A stretch of 64,000 nucleotides of DNA from contig NZ_VCGW01000001.1 of assembly GCF_007671675.1 (NCBI RefSeq), positions 496,001 through 560,000 of the forward strand. The letters run 5' to 3'. A program made the position numbers and the translations under genes. This stretch comes from Marinobacter maritimus. Lineage in GTDB: Bacteria > Pseudomonadota > Gammaproteobacteria > Pseudomonadales > Oleiphilaceae. Below the pieces are notes generated by a model. That model was not told the origin of the DNA, made no database searches, and saw only the letters and a program-made list of their open reading frames with translations. Shown in pieces: positions 10,501 to 18,095 of the stretch (positions within the stretch are counted from its first letter, which is position 1; each line of letters opens with the position of its first letter).

Positions 10501-12408
10501 GTTTTCGGGAACGGCCTGCTGAGTTCCGAGAAAACCCGTCTGGTGGCTGCGTTCAACCATGTCCATATTTTTGTTGATCCGTCACCGGATGCGGCCAAGA
10601 GCTACAAGGAGCGCAAGCGGCTGTTCGAGAAGCCCCGTTCGGCCTGGACCGATTACGACACCAAGCTGATATCCAAAGGCGGAGGTGTGTTTAATCGCAA
10701 CACGAAATCCATACCGCTGAGCCCGGAGATCAAGAAGTTGTTGGGTATCAATTCTGACCGGGTACCTCCAAACATGTTGATCTCGCACATCCTGAAAGCC
10801 CAGGTTGATCTGCTCTGGATTGGCGGTATTGGCACATACGTCAAGGGCAGCAGCGAATCCCACAGTGATGTCGGCGACAAGGCAAACGACAGCCTGCGAA
10901 TTAACGGTGCAGAGCTACGCTGCAAGATTGTAGGTGAGGGTGGCAATCTGGGTATGACCCAGTTAGGGCGCATTGACTACGCCTTGAGGGGCGGGCGGTT
11001 GAATACCGACTTTATCGATAATTCCGGTGGTGTCGATTGCTCGGACCATGAAGTCAATATGAAGATCCTGCTGAATCGTGCTGTTGCCATGGGAGATCTG
11101 ACTTCCAAACAGCGCAACGTCATGCTGGAAGAAATGACGGATGATGTGGCCGCTCTGGTTCTCAAGAACAACTATCGGCAGACGCAGGCGATCAGTATTG
11201 CCAACGAAGACGCAGCAACGCGTCTTGAAGAATACCGCAGGCTGATGAATACCTTTGAAAGCGAAGGCAAGCTCAACCGGTCTCTGGAGTTTCTTCCGGA
11301 TGATGAAACCCTTTCGGAGCGCAAACTGAACAAGAAGGGGCTGACCAGGCCTGAGCTGTCGGTCCTGATTTCCTATGTCAAAGGCGACTTGAAACAGACT
11401 CTGATCGACAGCAGCCTGCCGGACGATCCAATGCTTGCCCGTGAAATGTATAAGGTGTTCCCCCGGGACCTGACTCAGAAATTCTCAAAGGAGCTCGGTG
11501 AGCACCAGCTGCGAAGGGAAATTATTGCCACACAGGTTGCCAACGATATGGTTAACCACATGGGCATTACTTTTGTTGAGCGATTGAACCAGTCCACTGG
11601 TGCAGATGCCGCATCGATTGCGCTGGCGTGGCTGATTACCCGGGACGTCTTCCGGATTGATAACTGGTGGGACAAGATCGAAGATCTCGATTTTCACATA
11701 CCGGCAAAGCTGCAGATGGAGCTTATGCAGGATCTTATGCGTCTGATGCGCCGGTCTGTGCGCTGGTTGTTACGTAACCGCCGGGCAGAACTCAGCATCC
11801 AGAACCACATGGAGCGTTTTGCTGACAGTGTTTGGGCGATCACCTCAGGCCTGCCGGATTATCTGGGAGATCAGGCCCGGACCGGTTGGGAAAAGCGCAA
11901 TGAACAACTGGTTGGTGCAGGACTGCCGGCTGAGCTGGCTTCTGTGGTGTCCGGAACCGGCTACCTGTATTCGTCGCTTGGTATCATAGAGGCTCAGAAA
12001 GTCACCGATATGCCCCTTAAAACGGTTGCGAACCTCTATTATGAACTGGGAGAGCGGCTGGATCTGAACTGGTTTGCCAGCGCAATTGCCAAGCTTACGC
12101 CTGCCTCGCACTGGCAGGCGCTGGCACGTGAGAGCTTCCGCGAAGATCTGGACTGGCAGCAGCGCGCACTGACGACCGGCGTGCTGAACCTGGCTGAGAA
12201 GCCGGAAGACGTGCCTGCTTGCGTGGACGGCTGGCTGCTGCGGCATGAGCACATGATCGGCCGTTGGAAATCGATGCTGCTGGAACTCAAGGGCGTGCGT
12301 GAACCTGAGTACGCCATGTTCTCGGTTGCCCTGCGCGAACTGCTGGATCTTGCGCAAAGTACGCTGCATCAGCCCCACAGTGACAGCCAGCCTGAACTGG
12401 TGTCATAG
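7522..12408 (+). CDS. gdhB: NAD-specific glutamate dehydrogenase, large (~180 kDa) class
   Basis: 1628 aa from the ATG at 7522, which has a TGAGG Shine-Dalgarno 6-7 nt upstream; a TTG at 7510 is in frame but sits on that site. The enzyme oxidatively deaminates glutamate to 2-oxoglutarate and ammonium with NAD+. The N-terminal half carries the long regulatory (ACT-like) region of this class. The catalytic core begins near residue 815 with GGKVARGGLRWSDRFEDYRTE, includes the catalytic-Lys motif VGAKGGF, and continues with the NAD domain (GIGDMAGDVFGNG) and the IVGEGGN motif. Length is normal for the ~1600-residue class known from Pseudomonas and Streptomyces. In relatives it is linked to arginine/glutamate catabolism. 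Confidence 0.95.
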   Translation: MNALTVASKDQFFELLAEEFSRKIAKAEAKKISEFVKQHYAHIPLDELVRRRLSDTYGAALAAWQFLQKRSAEETPVAVFNPDLESDGWQSTHTVVFILHPNIPFLIDSLRIAVNQREIGTHSIQHSILQVERDNAGKLKKLMATKKSDSASAYEAFIVLEIDRHSNPEDLKDLEQTLQTVLHEVRIAVADFPVVTDKVSQIIKELDDTAGISSEQKEEAREFLEWLARDHFTFLGYDEYDFATDKSGMVVRRVENSELGILRVNNERPDRVRLNELPQRTRHEMTRADNIFIFAKSAQRSRVHRPAYPDYIAVKKFNKKGEVVGERRFLGLYTARAYNERPDEIPLLKRKFQNVMKRSGFLRADYAGKELEQILTLYPRDELFQIAEDELLDVAKNILYIQERRRIELFMREDVYGQFVTCLAFFPRDIYNTELRLKVEQVLLDRLEAQDIEFVTHFSESVLARVQFTIRVPQVENRKLPIAEIREKVIEMAQSWRDGLSGALSETYGEEQGNELYRLWASGFPASYTEMFSARRAAIDLEHISAASTRQDLTMSFYRALEEDESTLHFKLFYPDGQLPLSDVMPIFDNLGFRVLGEHPFEVTDRNNKTVWIHDFTLYAHSGKVVDIHQVRPIFEELFHRVWYGEAENDAFNRMLVTSYMSWREIALLRTYARYMRQIRFSNSQTFISNTLVNHVELTRILLEYFEVRFNPDRYQSKGKSQAAQQKLEIEFNAGLDEVENLSEDRVLRLYLELIQATLRTNYYQHDEAGGPKSYISVKFDPSGIPDMPLPLPVYEIFVYSPRVEGVHLRGGKVARGGLRWSDRFEDYRTEVLGLVKAQQVKNAVIVPVGAKGGFVAKRLPDSSDREAFQAEGISAYKTFIRGLLDITDNLVDAGIQPPDRVVRHDSDDHYLVVAADKGTATFSDIANSLAAEYNFWMGDAFASGGSNGYDHKKMAITARGAWVSVERHFRELGVNPAEDEFTAIGIGDMAGDVFGNGLLSSEKTRLVAAFNHVHIFVDPSPDAAKSYKERKRLFEKPRSAWTDYDTKLISKGGGVFNRNTKSIPLSPEIKKLLGINSDRVPPNMLISHILKAQVDLLWIGGIGTYVKGSSESHSDVGDKANDSLRINGAELRCKIVGEGGNLGMTQLGRIDYALRGGRLNTDFIDNSGGVDCSDHEVNMKILLNRAVAMGDLTSKQRNVMLEEMTDDVAALVLKNNYRQTQAISIANEDAATRLEEYRRLMNTFESEGKLNRSLEFLPDDETLSERKLNKKGLTRPELSVLISYVKGDLKQTLIDSSLPDDPMLAREMYKVFPRDLTQKFSKELGEHQLRREIIATQVANDMVNHMGITFVERLNQSTGADAASIALAWLITRDVFRIDNWWDKIEDLDFHIPAKLQMELMQDLMRLMRRSVRWLLRNRRAELSIQNHMERFADSVWAITSGLPDYLGDQARTGWEKRNEQLVGAGLPAELASVVSGTGYLYSSLGIIEAQKVTDMPLKTVANLYYELGERLDLNWFASAIAKLTPASHWQALARESFREDLDWQQRALTTGVLNLAEKPEDVPACVDGWLLRHEHMIGRWKSMLLELKGVREPEYAMFSVALRELLDLAQSTLHQPHSDSQPELVS

Positions 12409-12447
12409 CATGATTCAGACAAACTGAGTATTGCGTTGAAGCCGGGA

Positions 12448-12471
12448 TTCCCGTTCAATCGTGAGCGGGAA
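12448..12471 (+). other. 10-bp hairpin between NAD-GDH and carbonic anhydrase genes
   Basis: Arms TTCCCGTTCA (12448-12457) and TGAGCGGGAA (12462-12471) pair over 10 bp with one G-T wobble and close on a 4-nt loop ATCG. No T-run follows on either strand, so it is not a canonical intrinsic terminator. It ends 9 nt before the Shine-Dalgarno GGAG of the carbonic anhydrase gene and 20 nt before its ATG. It may stabilise or separate the two transcript halves; this is inference from structure and position. Confidence 0.45.
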
Positions 12472-12491
12472 CCACGAAATGGAGACTGTTA

Positions 12492-13172
12492 ATGGGTCAA
12501 CTAGACCATCTTCTTGAAAAAAACCGGGCCTGGGCTGAGGGCATCAAAGCCGAAGATCCACAGTTCTTTCACCGTCTGTCGAATCAGCAGGCGCCGGAAT
12601 ATTTATGGATTGGCTGTGCCGATAGCCGAGTGCCGGCCAATCAGATAGTTGATATGCCTCCAGGCGAGCTTTTTGTGCACCGGAACGTCGCTAACGTCGT
12701 GGTTCACACAGATTTCAACTGCCTGTCCGTTTTGCAGTTCGCCGTAGAGGTGCTGAAGGTCAAGCATGTTCTTGTGGTTGGTCATTACGGCTGCGGTGGC
12801 ATCCGGACTGCTCTGCGTAATGAGGGTTTTGGCCTCATCAGTAACTGGCTAAGGCATGTACAGGATGTGCGGGATCGCCACCAGTCCGTACTGAATGCCT
12901 GTAACAATGAGCTTGATCAGGCTGATCGGCTGTGTGAGCTGAATGTTATTGAGCAGGTAGGGCATGTGTGTCAGAACAGCATTGTTCAGGAGGCCTGGAA
13001 GCGCGGCCAGCGGCTGAATATTCACGGCTTCGTATACGATTTGGCAGATGGCATACTCCGGGATATGGGCTTGTCCGTTGCCGGGGCTGAAGACTGGGAG
13101 CAGATCAAGCAGACCAGTCTGGATGAGCTGGTATTGCGCCCTGTGCGTTCTGGTCGTCAGAAAAAAGTCTAG
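12492..13172 (+). CDS. can: Beta-class carbonic anhydrase
   Basis: 226 aa. Interconverts CO2 and bicarbonate in the cytoplasm. Zinc ligands are visible as C42 with D44 and R46 in CADSRVPA, and H98 and C101 in GHYGCGG. Length and the N-terminal helix (LDHLLEKNRAWAEG) match the Can/CynT2 type of gammaproteobacteria. Start ATG with GGAG 7 nt upstream. It follows the NAD-GDH gene by 83 bp and precedes rsmC by 30 bp in the same direction, so some read-through is possible. The bicarbonate it supplies feeds biotin-dependent carboxylases and arginine/pyrimidine synthesis (family knowledge). Confidence 0.95.
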   Translation: MGQLDHLLEKNRAWAEGIKAEDPQFFHRLSNQQAPEYLWIGCADSRVPANQIVDMPPGELFVHRNVANVVVHTDFNCLSVLQFAVEVLKVKHVLVVGHYGCGGIRTALRNEGFGLISNWLRHVQDVRDRHQSVLNACNNELDQADRLCELNVIEQVGHVCQNSIVQEAWKRGQRLNIHGFVYDLADGILRDMGLSVAGAEDWEQIKQTSLDELVLRPVRSGRQKKV

Positions 13173-13202
13173 TCTTCACCGCAAAACGGCATCATCCAAC
13201 CC

Positions 13203-14267
13203 ATGCAGAGTATCACTGGCTCCGGCTTACCGAATTCCCATCAGGCGCTGCTTAAAAACCAGCACTTGTTATCCGGTCGGCTGGCCTTGTTAGGTGTCGC
13301 ATCGGCACAGCTGCTGCCAGAACTCGCTCTTGGCGGCCTTGCCATGAGCGAACAGGCGGGTGTTTTCCGTGCGATCGAGCACCATGAAGGCTGGCAGGCC
13401 TGTTTTGGTTATGACGACACGACGTTGGCTGCTAACAGCTACGACAGCGTTGTAGTGTTTTTGCCCAAAGCGCGGGCAGAGCTTGAGATGCGCCTGGCTT
13501 TAGCGCGCTCTCTGGCAGTAGAAAATGCGCGATTGATACTGGTTGGTGAAAAAAAAGAAGGCATTGCTGGCGCCATCAAACAGCTGAAAGCGGTTGCGCC
13601 GCAGGCTTACAAGGTCGACAGTGCGCGCCACTGCCAGGTCTGGTGTGCAGACGCGTTTGAGTCGGCGCACGGGTTCCGGATTCAGGACTGGCTGGGCTGG
13701 GGCAGAATCGAATGTTCGGGAGTATCCATTGACGTTGCCGGCCTGCCGGGGATCTTCAGCCAGGATGGTCTGGATAATGGAACGCAAATGTTGCTGGAGA
13801 CGCTAGCTGAAGAGCCGGTTCGTGCTGACCGGTTACTGGATTTTGCCTGTGGTGCGGGCGTTATCGGTGCCTGGATTCGAGTCCATCAACACGCCCAGGA
13901 AGCGCCCATCTCCAGCGTCGACGGTGTGGACGTCCAGTCCCAGGCGGTTATCTGTGCGAGGGAAACCTACCGGCGCAACAACGTAGCCGGCACGATTTTC
14001 GCGTCTGACGGCCTTGCAGTTATTGACGGCGTCTGGCCAGGAATTGTCACCAATCCCCCCTTCCATACCGGTGTAAAAACCGATACTTCCATGACCGAGC
14101 AGTTCCTTCGTGACGTGAGGAAACACCTGCAACCGGGCGGCGAGTTGCGTCTGGTGGCAAACAGTTTTCTGCCTTATCAAGCTCTGATCAAACGCCACAT
14201 TGGGCGCGTCGAGCGCTTACGGGAAGACGGGCGTTTTACCGTTTACCGTGCTTTCCGGGGTCAATAA
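13203..14267 (+). CDS. rsmC: 16S rRNA (guanine-N2) methyltransferase RsmC-type
   Basis: 354 aa. Two tandem methyltransferase-like halves: a degenerate N-terminal one (~1-165) and a catalytic C-terminal one with the SAM site [13 protein letters not shown] (~213-225) and the amino-methyltransferase motif NPPFHTG near residue 284. RsmC methylates G1207 of 16S rRNA in the assembled 30S subunit. The start ATG at 13203 has no obvious Shine-Dalgarno. The next plus-strand gene is another tandem-domain enzyme of the same superfamily (RlmG), so a swap of exact specificity between the two is possible, but length and motif context favour RsmC here. Confidence 0.85.
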   Translation: MQSITGSGLPNSHQALLKNQHLLSGRLALLGVASAQLLPELALGGLAMSEQAGVFRAIEHHEGWQACFGYDDTTLAANSYDSVVVFLPKARAELEMRLALARSLAVENARLILVGEKKEGIAGAIKQLKAVAPQAYKVDSARHCQVWCADAFESAHGFRIQDWLGWGRIECSGVSIDVAGLPGIFSQDGLDNGTQMLLETLAEEPVRADRLLDFACGAGVIGAWIRVHQHAQEAPISSVDGVDVQSQAVICARETYRRNNVAGTIFASDGLAVIDGVWPGIVTNPPFHTGVKTDTSMTEQFLRDVRKHLQPGGELRLVANSFLPYQALIKRHIGRVERLREDGRFTVYRAFRGQ

Positions 14268-14275
14268 CGAAAAAA

Positions 14276-14293
14276 GCCCCTGGGGTGAGGGGC
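14276..14293 (-). terminator. Hairpin with T-run in the minus direction, downstream of rsmC
   Basis: GCCCCT (14276-14281) pairs with AGGGGC (14288-14293) over a 6-nt loop. On the plus strand the hairpin is preceded by an A-run and followed by AAAAGG, so the T-run belongs to the minus strand. As drawn it would stop antisense transcription coming from the rlmG side rather than the rsmC transcript. No minus-strand gene ends here. Confidence 0.45.
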
Positions 14294-14458
14294 AAAAGGT
14301 TCGCTTCCGGAAAAAACGGAGCTAACCGCGAAAGTGTGCAAGGACAGCCCCGCCAATCAGAACTTTCTTTAGCTGAACAAACTGAACAATAGGGTTATTT
14401 TCTAGAGTAATCAGCCTAAAATGGCATGTTTTACACGAATATCCTCTGGATGCCTGAT

Positions 14459-15610
14459 ATGACAACTGCTGTGCTGGACTCTAACGCTGGTAGCCTGATT
14501 CTGAGCCGCCCCGGCACTGACGATCCCAACCTGCGTGCCTGGAGCGCTGCTGACGAATTGCTCCTGCACGAAGCGTGGAGCCGTCTGGAGGCTGCACCTG
14601 GTTCCCGCGTACTGGTGGTGGATGACCAATACGGCGCGTTGACGCTGGGTTTGTCGCGGTTTGTCCCGGATGTTGTTGCCGACGGCGCTCAGCTCATCGA
14701 TGCAATTACGCTGAATGCGAAGCAGAATCCGGGTAGCGCCGCACCGGAGCAGATACACAGTTGGCTGCAGCCTCCCGATAGCGCTTATGATCTGATCCTG
14801 CTGCGGATTCCTCGGGAAGCTGATTACCTGTCCTGGCTGTTACGCTGGGCCAATGGTGCGCTCAAGCCGGATGGGACCCTACTGGCCGCCGGGATGATAA
14901 AGCACTTGCCAGATCGCAGCGTCGACGTTTTTGCCGGAGCTGTGGAGGTTCGACACGTGAGTCGTGCGGTAAAAAAGGCTCGCATGATGACCTGTGGCCG
15001 CGGTGAGGCCACGCTGGACAGCTGGCCTGGTACCTGGAAGGGTTACGCGTTGGAGGGTGGGTTGGATAACAGAGACGTACGCGTCGATGCCATGCCCGCC
15101 GTATTTGCGCGGGAGAAACTGGATATTGGTACGCGGTTGATGCTGCCCCATCTCAAGTCCGCATTGAAACCTTGTGGCGCCGGTGCCCGTGTGCTGGATC
15201 TCGCCTGTGGTAACGGCGTCCTCGGTCTGAGCGCGTTGGCTATTCAGCCGGAAATAGAGATCACCTTCAGTGACGTATCCAGCCAGGCAATTCTGAGTGC
15301 CCGGCGGAACACTGAGGCGGCATTTTCCGACTCCAAGGCTTTATTTGCGCACGCGGATGGCCTTTCCGAAGACAAGGGCCCGTTTGAACTTATCCTGCTA
15401 AATCCACCCTTCCATGAAGGCGGTGTCGTGAGCGACCATATTGCCTTGAAGCTATTCGAGCAGGCGTCAAAGTGCCTGTCTGAAACCGGCCGCGTGATTA
15501 TGGTGGGGAACCGGCACCTTGGCTACCATCGCAGCTTGCAGCGGTTCTTTACCCACGTCCGTCAGCTGGATGCCAGTCCCAGGTTTGTTGTCTTTGAAGC
15601 CTGGGGCTGA
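14459..15610 (+). CDS. rlmG: 23S rRNA (guanine-N2) methyltransferase RlmG-type
   Basis: 383 aa from the ATG at 14459; an earlier in-frame ATG at 14426 lacks a ribosome site. The N-terminus from 14459 (GSLILSRPGTDD, then LRAWSAADELLL) lines up with the E. coli RlmG start as I recall it, which decides the start. The catalytic C-terminal half has the SAM motif LDLACGNGVLGL (~238-249) and NPPFHEGG (~310-317). RlmG makes m2G1835 in 23S rRNA. It is convergent with riboflavin synthase, with 14 bp between the stops. It is likely an ancient duplicate relative of the neighbouring rsmC, both carrying one dead and one live methyltransferase half. Confidence 0.85.
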   Translation: MTTAVLDSNAGSLILSRPGTDDPNLRAWSAADELLLHEAWSRLEAAPGSRVLVVDDQYGALTLGLSRFVPDVVADGAQLIDAITLNAKQNPGSAAPEQIHSWLQPPDSAYDLILLRIPREADYLSWLLRWANGALKPDGTLLAAGMIKHLPDRSVDVFAGAVEVRHVSRAVKKARMMTCGRGEATLDSWPGTWKGYALEGGLDNRDVRVDAMPAVFAREKLDIGTRLMLPHLKSALKPCGAGARVLDLACGNGVLGLSALAIQPEIEITFSDVSSQAILSARRNTEAAFSDSKALFAHADGLSEDKGPFELILLNPPFHEGGVVSDHIALKLFEQASKCLSETGRVIMVGNRHLGYHRSLQRFFTHVRQLDASPRFVVFEAWG

Positions 15611-15624
15611 ATAACGAGCCTCTT

Positions 15625-16245
15625 TTACCGCGCCGAAGCAGGGCGGTCGTAACCCATTCGCGCCAGTGTGTCGACAATGGTTTGTGTCTGACTGTCGATT
15701 TCGATGTTCACCTTCATACCTTCTTTTATTGCGCCGAAAGTTGTGGCCCGCAAGGTTTCGGGAATCAGGTGTATGTTGAACCGGTTTCCCTCCACTTCAC
15801 CAATGGTCAGGCTGGCTCCGTTGATCGCAATATAGCCCTTCGGAAAGATGTAACGAGCCCATTGATCCGGAACTTCAAGCCAGATAGTCACGTTGTTTTC
15901 CGGGCGCAGTATCTGAGCCACGTTTGCAGTTGAGTGTATGTGCCCGGAGAGCAAATGGCCGCCAATTTCGTCACCAATCCGCGCTGCCCTTTCAAAGTTG
16001 ACTGTATCTCCGGGCACCAGACCGCCGAGAGTGGTCAGTCTCAGGGTTTCGTGCATGGCGTCAAAAAACAGTGTGTTCTCGGCTTGGCGCGTAACCGTCA
16101 GGCAGGTGCCGTTGATAGCGACCGACGCGCCAATATTTACGCCATCCGTTTTGCTGTCCGGCAAACGGATTGCGAAGGTACTCAACCCCGTGGCAGCGGT
16201 GACACCTTCAACAATAGCAATACCCTGAACAATACCGGTGAACAT
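15625..16245 (-). CDS. ribE: Riboflavin synthase, alpha subunit
   Basis: 206 aa from the ATG at 16245, giving the invariant N-terminus MFTGIVQG; the frame continues upstream to 16350, but that extension is not family-like. The enzyme dismutates two 6,7-dimethyl-8-ribityllumazine molecules to riboflavin. The two lumazine-binding repeats are visible (residues ~1-97 and ~98-195), the second opening with GGHLLSGHIH. The gene stands alone: no ribD/ribBA/ribH neighbours and no FMN riboswitch-like structure upstream. Supply of flavin matters here because Na+-NQR, encoded 10 kb away, carries covalent FMN, riboflavin and FAD. Confidence 0.95.
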   Translation of the reverse strand: MFTGIVQGIAIVEGVTAATGLSTFAIRLPDSKTDGVNIGASVAINGTCLTVTRQAENTLFFDAMHETLRLTTLGGLVPGDTVNFERAARIGDEIGGHLLSGHIHSTANVAQILRPENNVTIWLEVPDQWARYIFPKGYIAINGASLTIGEVEGNRFNIHLIPETLRATTFGAIKEGMKVNIEIDSQTQTIVDTLARMGYDRPASAR

Positions 16246-16426
16246 AAGCAGGCCTATATAGATAGCAATAGCGGATGGGAAGGATAACGAGCAAGGTTGC
16301 TGCTGCCAAGTTAGCGGGCGGAAAATCCCATGGTGAAAATCACAATTCAAGATCTGAGCAAGACTGCCGATACAATTTTTAACAGATTCATTTATAGAGG
16401 CTCCCTAACGCATTGGACAGTTTGCC

Positions 16427-17302
16427 ATGGCCCAGAACCAGAATACCGCAGCAGCTTTAACAGGAACCGCCCAAGGTGCTGTATTGCACCCTGGGCGGTC
16501 GGCTGACCCAGTCCCTGCCCAGCCAGATGCAAGCTCGGCAATCAAGGCTGTCCCGGCACCATCGTCTCAAAACGAGGAGGTTACGACCAACGGTGTTGGT
16601 AGTGCTCATACCGGTACGGAGTCGCTGGACAATGTTGAGGCGACTGAAAGTGCAGGGCCGGTGCAGGCAGAATCCCGTCAGCGCACGCTGAGGCTGATGC
16701 TACGCCAGTGTGATCGTGTTCTGTTGATGGACTTTGACCTGCTGGCAATGAATGACTGGCCTGATAACTTCAGTGTTGCGTCAGCACGCCGCAGCCGTGA
16801 TCTTTGGGTGTTCAGTGCGCTGGTGGCGGCAACCGTATTCCTCAGTGGGTTGACAGGCTTTGTGCCCGCCTGGGTTGCCGGTGGCGGATTTGGGGCTTTT
16901 GTCATTATTCTGCTATTGGGTATTCCAGTTGTTCGTCAGATTTACACATCGGCGCCTTCTTATCTGGACTTGCTGATCAAGCGCCAGCGCATGATGCGGG
17001 ACGCACGGAAGCACGCCGAACATCTGGAGGGCGATGAGGGGCTGATCTGGCAGTGTGCCCGCATGACAGATTTTAATCCGGCTCTGAAAAATAGCCGGTT
17101 CAGCCGTCTTCTGCGTTTGTCGGAACAGAAAGTTCTTCCCCGGGCCCTGTCGCGCAGGGAGCATATAAGGCTCTATCTGATTTATCTTCTTGAAGCGGAA
17201 AAGGCTTATGGGAGAGTTCAGGCGGCGTTTTTTGAAGGTAACCAGGAAGCTATCGATCGTGGTTGGCAAAAGGCGGTTGCGGAGCCTGAGAGCCGGGCTT
17301 GA
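16427..17302 (+). CDS. Two-helix membrane protein of unknown function upstream of psrA
   Basis: 291 aa. I do not recognise a family. Visible parts: a low-complexity Ala/Pro/Ser-rich N-terminus (1-85); a soluble stretch containing CDRVLLMDFDLLAMNDW (~95-111); two adjacent membrane helices (~127-147 and ~149-168) separated by a short Pro/Gly turn; and a basic, helical cytoplasmic C-terminus (~175-291) rich in Arg/Lys/Glu. It lies between ribE (divergent) and psrA; the psrA promoter -35 element overlaps its stop codon. There is a GGA near the start but no strong Shine-Dalgarno. Both ends are probably cytoplasmic. Confidence 0.7.
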   Translation: MAQNQNTAAALTGTAQGAVLHPGRSADPVPAQPDASSAIKAVPAPSSQNEEVTTNGVGSAHTGTESLDNVEATESAGPVQAESRQRTLRLMLRQCDRVLLMDFDLLAMNDWPDNFSVASARRSRDLWVFSALVAATVFLSGLTGFVPAWVAGGGFGAFVIILLLGIPVVRQIYTSAPSYLDLLIKRQRMMRDARKHAEHLEGDEGLIWQCARMTDFNPALKNSRFSRLLRLSEQKVLPRALSRREHIRLYLIYLLEAEKAYGRVQAAFFEGNQEAIDRGWQKAVAEPESRA

Positions 17303-17327
17303 CATAGATGTGCGTCAAACGTATGTT
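17299..17327 (+). promoter_or_regulatory. Sigma-70 promoter of psrA
   Basis: A perfect -35 TTGACA at 17299-17304 and a -10 TATGTT at 17322-17327 are separated by exactly 17 bp. The -35 overlaps the stop codon of the preceding gene. The -10 lies inside the PsrA operator described separately, which is the geometry expected for autorepression. Confidence 0.75.
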
Positions 17328-17342
17328 TCAAACAGACGTTTG
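17316..17342 (+). promoter_or_regulatory. Two overlapping PsrA operator boxes
   Basis: CAAAC-GTAT-GTTTC (17316-17329) and the perfect palindrome CAAAC-AGAC-GTTTG (17329-17342) share one base. Both fit the published Pseudomonas PsrA consensus (G/C)AAAC-N2-4-GTTT(G/C). They cover the -10 element and start region of the psrA promoter, 20 bp before the ATG, so PsrA should repress its own gene until a long-chain fatty acid or acyl-CoA releases it (family knowledge). Confidence 0.82.
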
Positions 17343-17362
17343 CTAGAGGCACTGAAAACAAA

Positions 17363-18040
17363 ATGGCCCAGTCAGATACAGTTGACCGAATCCTTGATGC
17401 CGCAGAAGAACTGTTCGCTGAACGTGGTTTCTCGGAGACCTCACTGCGCATGATCACCAGCAAAGCCAGAGTAAACCTGGCCGCTGTGAATTACCACTTT
17501 GGTTCCAAGAACGCGCTGATTCATGCAGTTTTTGGTCGTTTTCTGACGCCGTTTTCAGCGACGCTCGAAAACGCATTTGATGAGCTTGAAGCGCGTTGCG
17601 GTGGAAATCCGCCAACTTTGAATCAGACCCTTTGGGCGCTCACTGAAAGTGCCGTTCGCATGCCCCAACGGAATGAAAAGGGTATTTCAATTTTCATGCG
17701 GCTGCTCGGGCTGGCCTATACTCAGTCGCAAGGGCATCTGCGTAAGTTTCTTGAGCTGGAATACGGAGAGCCGTTCAACCGTTTCATGCGGTTGTTGAAG
17801 GAAGCCACGCCCCAGCTCTCGGCTGTGGATCGATACTGGCGCATCCAGTTCATGCTTGGTGCTACTGCTTTTACCATGTCCAGTAGCGATGCCCTGCAAG
17901 ATATTCTGCGTAACAAGCTCGGCGTGGAAACCACGGTTCAGGAAATTGCCGCGCGCCTTGTTCCCTTCCTTGCCGCTGGCATGCAGGCGCCCGATGCTTT
18001 GCTCGTTCCTCCCACATCAAGCAAGATCCCGGTTGCCTGA
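17363..18040 (+). CDS. psrA: TetR-family fatty-acid-responsive regulator PsrA
   Basis: 225 aa. The N-terminal TetR helix-turn-helix (DTVDRILDAAEELFAERGF, then TSLRMITSKARVNLAAVNYHFGSK) is nearly identical to the PsrA N-terminus I recall from Pseudomonas. The remainder is the all-helical ligand-binding domain. In pseudomonads PsrA senses long-chain fatty acids, represses beta-oxidation genes and itself, and activates rpoS. The double operator over the promoter supports autoregulation here. A GAGG lies 13 nt before the ATG, a slightly long spacing. Unlike in Pseudomonas, where lexA and nagZ flank psrA, the downstream gene here is an L,D-transpeptidase. Confidence 0.93.
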   Translation: MAQSDTVDRILDAAEELFAERGFSETSLRMITSKARVNLAAVNYHFGSKNALIHAVFGRFLTPFSATLENAFDELEARCGGNPPTLNQTLWALTESAVRMPQRNEKGISIFMRLLGLAYTQSQGHLRKFLELEYGEPFNRFMRLLKEATPQLSAVDRYWRIQFMLGATAFTMSSSDALQDILRNKLGVETTVQEIAARLVPFLAAGMQAPDALLVPPTSSKIPVA

Positions 18041-18095
18041 CTTGCGCCCTCTCGGTTAGGCTTCCTGCTGAATCCTGAAGGGAGCCCGACCCGTT

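Noticed and set aside
16246..16426. Possible FMN riboswitch before riboflavin synthase
   Set aside because: The spacer is too short and lacks the conserved RFN-element helices.
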